A stretch of 64,000 nucleotides of DNA, from assembly GCA_947069175.1 (NCBI GenBank), contig CAMTDV010000013.1, forward strand, positions 13,745,001 to 13,809,000, written 5' to 3'. A program made the translations under genes and the position numbers. The notes under the pieces are model-generated. The model was not told the DNA's origin, made no database searches, and saw only the letters and a program-made list of their open reading frames with translations. This document shows positions 58,300-64,000 of the stretch, piece after piece; positions within the stretch are counted from its first letter, which is position 1; every line of letters starts with the position of its first letter. The stretch comes from Scalesia atractyloides. Lineage: Eukaryota > Streptophyta > Magnoliopsida > Asterales > Asteraceae.

Positions 58300-60004
58300 A
58301 AACCGGTAGGGTTTGGGTTCTCAAGTCTAACTAAGTTGTTGAGTGTGTGCAGGATGACCAAGAAGGACTGTTGATGTGTTCAACAGTAGTTATTCCTGTA
58401 AAACATCTGTGTGAATAGTAGGTTACATATAGTAACGAATTATTTATTTCCGTGATAGATAATGTTTTACTAAAAGTGAAAAACTTTTTATCAGGTAAAA
58501 GAGGGAGTCTGTCTGTGTTTAAATTTCTGTTTTTAAAACCTTACTCCATAAAAACAAAAATTTAGGGGGAGAAATTTCCCTAAGCCAAAAAGAGTTAAGT
58601 TAGTGCGTGAGTTTAGGGGGAGTAAGTTGTAAAGTTTAAAAATTTTAAAAATCAAAACATAAAAAATAGAAAATCAAAAATGAGTTTTCACTATATGGAA
58701 AAGAAGAAATGATAGTACATCAATAAGTTAGACTGTCACATTGAAATTAAATTAAATTGCTTAAGTGTGATGGCAGCTTCATCATATGATGTATCAGTAG
58801 GCAAAAGGCATGAAATAATCAACTTACCTTGGTGATATAAACATAACGAACTGTGTATGAGTGGGTAACATATCAGTGGCGTATGGTTTTATAACCTTAA
58901 ATCTTGCGTTGATAGATTGCCAAAATCTGAGGTTTTAGCTCTTTATATATTATTTCATCAGGGGTATCAGGGTTGTCCTTCTGCTGCATCCAGATATATG
59001 CTGACCTAGGCACAACCAGGATATCTTAAAAGAGCTAAAATGCCAAATCCCAAAAATTGAAGAAGCTCTCCTAGAGAGTCATTCGAACGTGCAAAATGCA
59101 TAAATCGTACCAAAATTTGGTATCTGTCCTAACCCTTGTTGGATATTGGTCTCTTTGTTCAAGGAAGTACTGACCTGATCACCAATTATCTAACGTTGTA
59201 AATACAAAAGGATGAATTTTGGTTTACTCACCTACTACGAGGAATCTTTGTGCATACCTTGATCGTGGGGGTATGTCCTGAAGTGGGACACACTAGTATA
59301 TCAGTATAAAATTATTTTAACATATCACTAGGTAATGGTACTTGAAATGTTCATGTATTTTGTTTAAGTGGATAAACAATATTGGTAATCGTCTTGAACT
59401 GTTTTTCATAAAAATTATATATAGAATTATCAAATAGTGTGAAAACAGTTTGATGTTGCTGATATGATCTTCTTACCGGCGATTCTCACAAAAATAGAGT
59501 GTTTATTTTCTTGTTAGTTATTTGTTTTCAGAAAATATAAAAATATATAAAAAGATTTGTTTTTAATGTCTCCTAGTTTGAACTGATAAGTTGTTTGTTT
59601 TTGCATGATTAGATAAAATATTGGTTTATCTTTAATGTGGTAAAGAACTAATGGTCTTTCGAGTTACTTGCTTGTGAGTCTAAACAGATTGATGCGGTTA
59701 TCAAAATGAAGTGCAGAATTCAAGTAAAGTACAGTTTAAGAGTGGAGTGTAGAATGTGTGAAGATGCATGGTAGGATCCTTCTACTACATTGCAAAGAGA
59801 GATGTAGAGGAATTTGGAGATAAGAGCTTAACTATAGAATGCTAGTTCATTAATCTACAATGAATGAAAGTTTTGGAGATTGGAAGCATTAACTAAGGGG
59901 GAGTCTGTTGATGTCAGAATCTGTGTGTAGCTATCCAAAGACCAAGAGATCACAAGATGTTTGAAGACAAAATTACACTATGAAGCTATTGTCAAGGGGG
60001 AGTC
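58300..60004. other. Copia internal region without pol
   Basis: Non-coding. AGGGGGAGAAA at 58562, AGGGGGAGTAAG at 58614, AAGGGGGAGTCTGTTG at about 59895 and again at about 59994. The last is the functional-position polypurine tract. Confidence 0.7.
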
Positions 60005-60435
60005 TGTTGGTGCATATTCCGTGACAACATCTTAATAGTTTAATAGTTTAGTCTTTGGATATTTTGTATTGGGCTTAGCATTTGTGTTTAGCTTGTTTAG
60101 AGTTGTAATGGGCTTGGAGAATGGCCTAGCCTAGTCTAAAGCCTAGTATGCAGACATGTAGTATATATACATGTTGTGCAATTAGGGTTTGGAGTGAGTT
60201 GGGTAAAAAGAACAATAGAGAAGAGTGTGAGAAATCTACAGAGAGTGGCTGAGAGATTTCTAGTGAGTCTTGAATTGATTGTAAACATTCGTGTTGGATA
60301 ATCAATAGAAGACTAGTTGAAAGTGATTGTTTCCGTGTTCTTGTTCGGTTTTCTGTGAAATCTGATCTGGAGGATTCTGCATTCTAGGTTGGATAGACGA
60401 TTCTATGAAGATCCATACGAATTAGGGGACCTACA
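60005..60435 (+). repeat. 3' LTR of the copia element
   Basis: Begins TGTTGGTGCATATTCCGTG and ends GGGGACCTACA; aligns along its length with the 5' LTR, with scattered substitutions and small indels. Confidence 0.92.
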
Positions 60436-60927
60436 TGATTTAATCTAAAAACTATCAAGTTGGATTGTAACACTTTGTAAATATTTTTAATATTCTAGTG
60501 CAAGGCTCTCATTTAATGTAGACATTTAAAGATTCATTTAAAAACTATGAATATTCTCATTCCATGAGGGAGTAAACATTTATCCTCACCAATACAACTA
60601 CAAATAGAATAGGGAGCTTTTTTTGAACGACCAACAAAATTAATCCTGGGCGTTTTTGGAGTACCTATTGGACCAAATAAAGTACTACAAGAGTAACCCA
60701 AGTCCACCACTAATTCCAAGGAAACCCGGTAACCCACCCGACCGTAGACACAACGATGAAATTACTAGTGAAACCCGTTTGGCTTAAGGATCGAACTATC
60801 TCTTACTAATATTTTTCAGGATTAACAAACATTGATATCAAACTTATACTCAACTTTAAAAACCCCATATTGTAAGATCCGATATAAAATGGGGTTTAAT
60901 AATCTCACATGGTGAAATCTTATTCTC

Positions 60928-60995
60928 ACATGGTGTATATGGGCCATGTATAAGGTTGGTCGTATAACCTTATATGTGGCCCGTATACACCATGT
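60928..60995. repeat. Strong hairpin, arms about 30 bp
   Basis: CACATGGTGTATATGGGCC then ATGTATAAGGTT pairs with AACCTTATATGTGGCCC then GTATACACCATGT across a short loop (GGTCGTAT). Confidence 0.85.
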
Positions 60996-61039
60996 CAAAT
61001 AAGATTTCAGTGTGCTCGTATATAATGTATACAATACGT

Positions 61040-62039
61040 GTATTGATCGGAGTGTCGCGCCCCAGTCAATGATAATATTTATATTCCCGAATTACCCTTA
61101 ACAATGCATTAGTGGTAGTAAGGGGTCGAACCACGAAGAGTTTGTGGTTTGCGATTGATGTGATTGATTTTAAATAAGATTATCACTATTATGAAGCTTG
61201 CTAAGAATTTGATTAGTTTTGTTTGTTTGAAAAGGATATCGAAATGATCCGACAAGTTTGGTTTGTATTACTTAACTACGGAAATTTAAACAATTGCGAT
61301 AAACTTAATTGATTGAGTATAACAAGATGAGAAAACAAGGTTCATACCCGGTTTCAACAATTGTAGGACCTAGGGTTACTACACGTTTTAACTTGGTTTA
61401 ATCGAATTAGATCATTAACGGTTTAGAATCACAAGGCTTAGGAGCCAATTGCTATCGACATCATAGACAAAGGACCACAATGCACTTCATTGCCTTGGAC
61501 AACTAAATTCTATCAAAAGACAAGGCATAAATACGTATATTAATTTCACGAAGTCGAATTTCATAACTCACTCAGCAATTCGTAAATTCAATACAAACGT
61601 AAGACAATTATCAATTATTCAAATACAATTCAATTAGTCACAAACCAAGTTCTAAACAAATAATAAACCCTAGAAATCCTTAAAAAGTTTACACCGGGGT
61701 GAAACCCTCGAGAATTAGCCGCTCATGACGAACAGAACTTGGTCACCGGATGATTGGAGCTTGATCACAAACATCTTGAAGCCTTGAGGTTGAGTATGAT
61801 GAAGGTTAGGGTTTATGGTGGATGAAGAGGCACAATGGATTGGTGGAATGATGGAGAAGATGATGATTAGGGTTGTGGAGGTGAAGATGGATGATGAATT
61901 CGGATGATGATGGATGATTAGGATGGATTAGAATTGAGGTTAGAGGTGTTCTTGGCTCCAAGAAGAGTTTCAAAACTCGTAACTTCTCACCAAATGGCTC
62001 AAAAACAAGTTATAATCCGTCAAAATTTGAATTTCAGTG
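61040..62039. other. Intergenic or unidentified repeat
   Basis: No gene. GGTCGAACCACGAAGAG near 61124 and CACCGGGGTGAAACCCTCG near 61692 feel like pieces of a dispersed repeat, continuous with the block that follows. Confidence 0.35.
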
Positions 62040-62385
62040 ACATTGAACTAGAAGGGGCGTCGCCGACGGCCATATAGGGCTTCGGCGACGGCTTCTGCTT
62101 TATGAATTTCTCCTCCGACGCTCTAATCCACTGCCTACGACAATTTTTCTGCGACGGACTATCTGAGGGGCGTCACCGACGGCCTGTCTAAATCATGTTT
62201 TCCTGTTTTCCCATTTGGCGATTCTGGTTGACCCGTTTTCCGCCCCGATGCTCTAAAACGCTCCCGAATAGCTCCTTAAACTCCGTAAACCTGTAAAACC
62301 CAAATCCAATCAAAAGTATGCTATTCGAAACTAAAAGTTACGTAAAACATTAACTTAAACTTAATAGAAACATCGGTTTTCAACC
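62040..62385 (-). repeat. Dispersed repeat, copy of 21005-21240
   Basis: On the minus strand: AAAACCGATG, ACAGGTTTACGGAGTTTAAG, GGAAAACGGGTCAACC, then GCCGTCGGCGACGCCCC-type blocks. GCGTCGCCGACGGC is itself nearly palindromic and recurs three times with variation. Confidence 0.65.
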
Positions 62386-62390
62386 ATGTA

Positions 62391-62434
62391 TCATGTATAC
62401 AGGCCGTATAAAGCTAAACGGCCCGTATACAGGG
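62391..62434. repeat. Hairpin with CCCGTATAC arm
   Basis: TGTATACAGGCCGT pairs with ACGGCCCGTATACA across an AT-rich loop, with one bulge. Confidence 0.8.
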
Positions 62435-62467
62435 ATTTTTTCTATTTTTTTTTTGTTTTTTACTGTT

Positions 62468-62652
62468 TGACGCGACGTATAATTCCTCGATATACGTGCG
62501 ACTAGACGTAAGATTCTTCGATTCGATGTATATTCCTCGATTCTCGTGCTAGTTATGTGATAAGACATTAGATTCCTTGATATTCGTGCGAGTTATTTGA
62601 TTCGACGTAAGATTCCTCGATTCGCGCGTTAATCATTTGAAACGATGTAATA
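62468..62652. repeat. Tandem repeat, about 40-bp unit, about five copies
   Basis: Degenerate units built on GACGTAAGATTCCTCGATTC and GTGCGAGTTATTTG. The array ends just before a TATA box. Confidence 0.8.
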
Positions 62653-62666
62653 TTTCATAAAACCTC

Positions 62667-62673
62667 TATATAA
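62667..62673 (+). promoter_or_regulatory. TATA box of the broken ORF at 62757
   Basis: TATATAA within CTCTATATAAACGGC, followed by a CT-rich leader to ATG at 62757. Confidence 0.5.
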
Positions 62674-62756
62674 ACGGCACTAATCTTATTCATTTTCATT
62701 CAACTTCTATTCGTTTCTTCTATATTTCTCTCTGTTCAAACTATTTTACGTTATCA

Positions 62757-62974
62757 ATGGCATTTTGGCGTGAATTTTTCGTAGTGACTCGAATAACGAA
62801 TCGAATAAGAGAAGTTATGATAACAATCAAAATAACAATACGGGTTTGTTTAATCTAAATGCTCCATTCGATCTCAATCTTGCGTCTGATGCAAGTCAGC
62901 ATCCTTGGGGTTTTGATGCCCTACAGGGTAATTATGCTAGTTATTATCCATCGTCGTCCGTTAGTTTTGAATCC
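62757..62974 (+). pseudogene. 5' end of an unknown ORF cut by a gypsy LTR
   Basis: ATG at 62757 gives MAFWREFF, then the protein-like reading continues in the next frame from 62783 (SDSNNESNKRSYDNN, then GLFNLNAPFDLNLASDAS and PWGFDALQGNYASYY), 64 open codons up to 62974, where an LTR starts. Asn/Ser-rich, no domain recognised. It could be a transposon accessory protein or a plant gene. A one-base shift near 62781 and the insertion both break it. Confidence 0.4.
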
Positions 62975-63057
62975 TGTAACACCCTGTAAAATTGTGTCCA
63001 ATAATATAGTGGCACGTGTTGTATTTTAAATATAGTCTGTTAAAGACCAATAAGGAC

Positions 63058-63385
63058 TAAAGGCGTCAACATGCTCAATCTGAGCCTCTGAGTGACGGTC
63101 CGATGTCAACATGCATAAATAACAGCCTCTGAGTGACTGATATGTCAACATGCTTAAATCCTTAGCCTCTGAGTGACTGATATGTCAACATGCCCAGCCT
63201 CTGAGTGACATCGGAATCAACATGCTTATAATAAGCATCTGAGTGATCCTTTGTGAAGTCTTAACTCTCACACGTGCCATTTGTTGGACGAGAGGGTTCA
63301 ATTTTGTAAATATATGAAAGTTGGATAATGGAGGGATTAAAAGCGTCAACATATTAATTTATACCTTTGAGTGACCTTTTTAACG
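63058..63385 (+). repeat. Tandem repeat in the LTR, about 45-bp unit
   Basis: GTCAACATGC...CCTCTGAGTGAC recurs five times between 63065 and 63250, and once more, diverged, at 63348-63380. Confidence 0.9.
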
Positions 63386-63749
63386 AACCGAGAGCTCGAC
63401 AATGTCCGGGCATAATCCCGGGTATGCCAAGTATTGGCTATGGAGGGCTAAAAGTGCCAAAAGGTGTTTAAATAGGTTTTTATAAGCTTTTATAAGTTAA
63501 GGGTCTAAAGTGTCAAAGTTTGAAACTGCCTTTGGGGCGCTCGCGGGGCGCGAGAGGCAGGGCTTGTGCCTCTCGCGGCCCGCCAGAGAGCATCTGCTGC
63601 AGAAAGTTTTGCTTGGCTTCCAAACAAAACTCAAAACCATTAATTCGAAAACCATGGACTTGTAATCAGCTATGCCACGTTTTGGGACACTTGTAAGCTT
63701 CCTCTTACACCCCTAAACACCTAGCTTCACCTCCTTTGAGCTCTCCAAC

Positions 63750-63757
63750 TATAAATA
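63750..63757 (+). promoter_or_regulatory. TATA box of the partial gypsy LTR
   Basis: TATAAATA in CCAACTATAAATAGGTGC, followed by a pyrimidine-rich leader. Confidence 0.75.
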
Positions 63758-64000
63758 GGTGCATAAGTTCTCATTCCAACTTGCACCTTTCTCATTTAAT
63801 CACTCTTATCCCTCCTCTGGAAGTTCCTAGCTTAAAGGAGCATCCAACTTAGTTCTCTTACATTATAGGAACCTCTTGTAAGTGTTCCTTGCTCTTGCAT
63901 TTTCGTTTATAGGCTTTTATAGCCAAAAGTCAAGCGTTTTTTCGGAAAACGCTTTGACTTTCGGTTAAGACCATTATGGTCCAGCCATTGTTCGAAATGA

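Larger units (their letters stand above)
55242..60435 (+). mobile_element. Copia (Sirevirus-like) element, gag only
   Basis: Two LTRs (about 93% alike by eye) with a perfect 5-bp target duplication tgatt at 55237-55241 and 60436-60440. Primer site TGGTATCAGAGC, complementary to initiator tRNA-Met, at 55671-55682; polypurine tract AAGGGGGAG just before the 3' LTR. Inside, only a gag reading survives (about 56580-58270). No protease, integrase, reverse transcriptase or RNase H motif was found; 58300-60000 is non-coding with several AGGGGGAG words, a feature of Sireviruses. Element class is firm, lineage inferred. Confidence 0.88.
62975..64000 (+). mobile_element. Gypsy-type LTR, cut by window end
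   Basis: Starts TGTAACACCCTGTAAAATTG, like the solo LTR at 31641. Contains a tandem array (63058-63260), a GC-rich hairpin (63545-63581) and TATAAATA at 63750-63757 with a leader after it. The other end and any internal region lie outside the window. Confidence 0.7.

Overview
This is nuclear DNA of a eudicot plant: AT-rich, introns with GT..AG borders, TATA boxes, and a dense load of plant transposable elements. The mix (FAR1-type MULE, Sirevirus-like copia, gypsy LTRs starting TGTAACA, many hAT MITEs) and the gene sequences suggest Asteraceae. That family assignment is inference. No prokaryotic feature, CRISPR array, rRNA or canonical tRNA gene was seen.

Only three host loci are convincing. 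(1) 38311-39585 (+) is an intact, intronless plastid arogenate/prephenate dehydratase of phenylalanine synthesis. (2) 12586-16373 (-) is a nine-exon gene for a universal-stress-protein-like domain fused to a receptor-like pseudokinase (GFG instead of DFG); it carries a frameshift in exon 3. (3) 5050-6275 (-) is a three-exon DUF3128-like small-protein gene with a hAT element in its second intron and a frameshift in its last exon. The second and third look like pseudogenes unless the indels are assembly errors.

Layout: 1-5 kb, intergenic with a Tourist-like MITE and a 31-base C run. 5-12 kb, the DUF3128-like locus, several hAT MITEs with 8-bp target duplications, a LINE 3' end, a tRNA-derived SINE, and a partial duplication of the sequence upstream of the DUF3128-like locus. 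12.5-16.4 kb, the pseudokinase locus. 17-23 kb, a hAT MITE, a Harbinger-type inverted-repeat element and palindromic MITEs. 23.1-28.3 kb, a MULE with 27-bp terminal repeats that holds a decayed FAR1-type transposase and a convergent unknown acidic ORF, and is littered with a GGCGTTTT-like motif. 31.6-33.7 kb, a gypsy solo LTR. 38-40 kb, the arogenate dehydratase gene. 42.4-44.2 kb, a copia solo LTR and hAT MITEs. 47.1-55.1 kb, two Helitron-like elements with the same 5' end. 55.2-60.4 kb, a complete-ended copia element that keeps only gag. 60.4-64 kb, hairpins, tandem repeats, a broken ORF and the start of a gypsy LTR cut by the window edge.

The genes do not form a pathway. The window records gene decay and nested transposition around one healthy metabolic gene. 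The most unusual unit is the MULE with its second, oppositely oriented ORF and its element-wide motif array.
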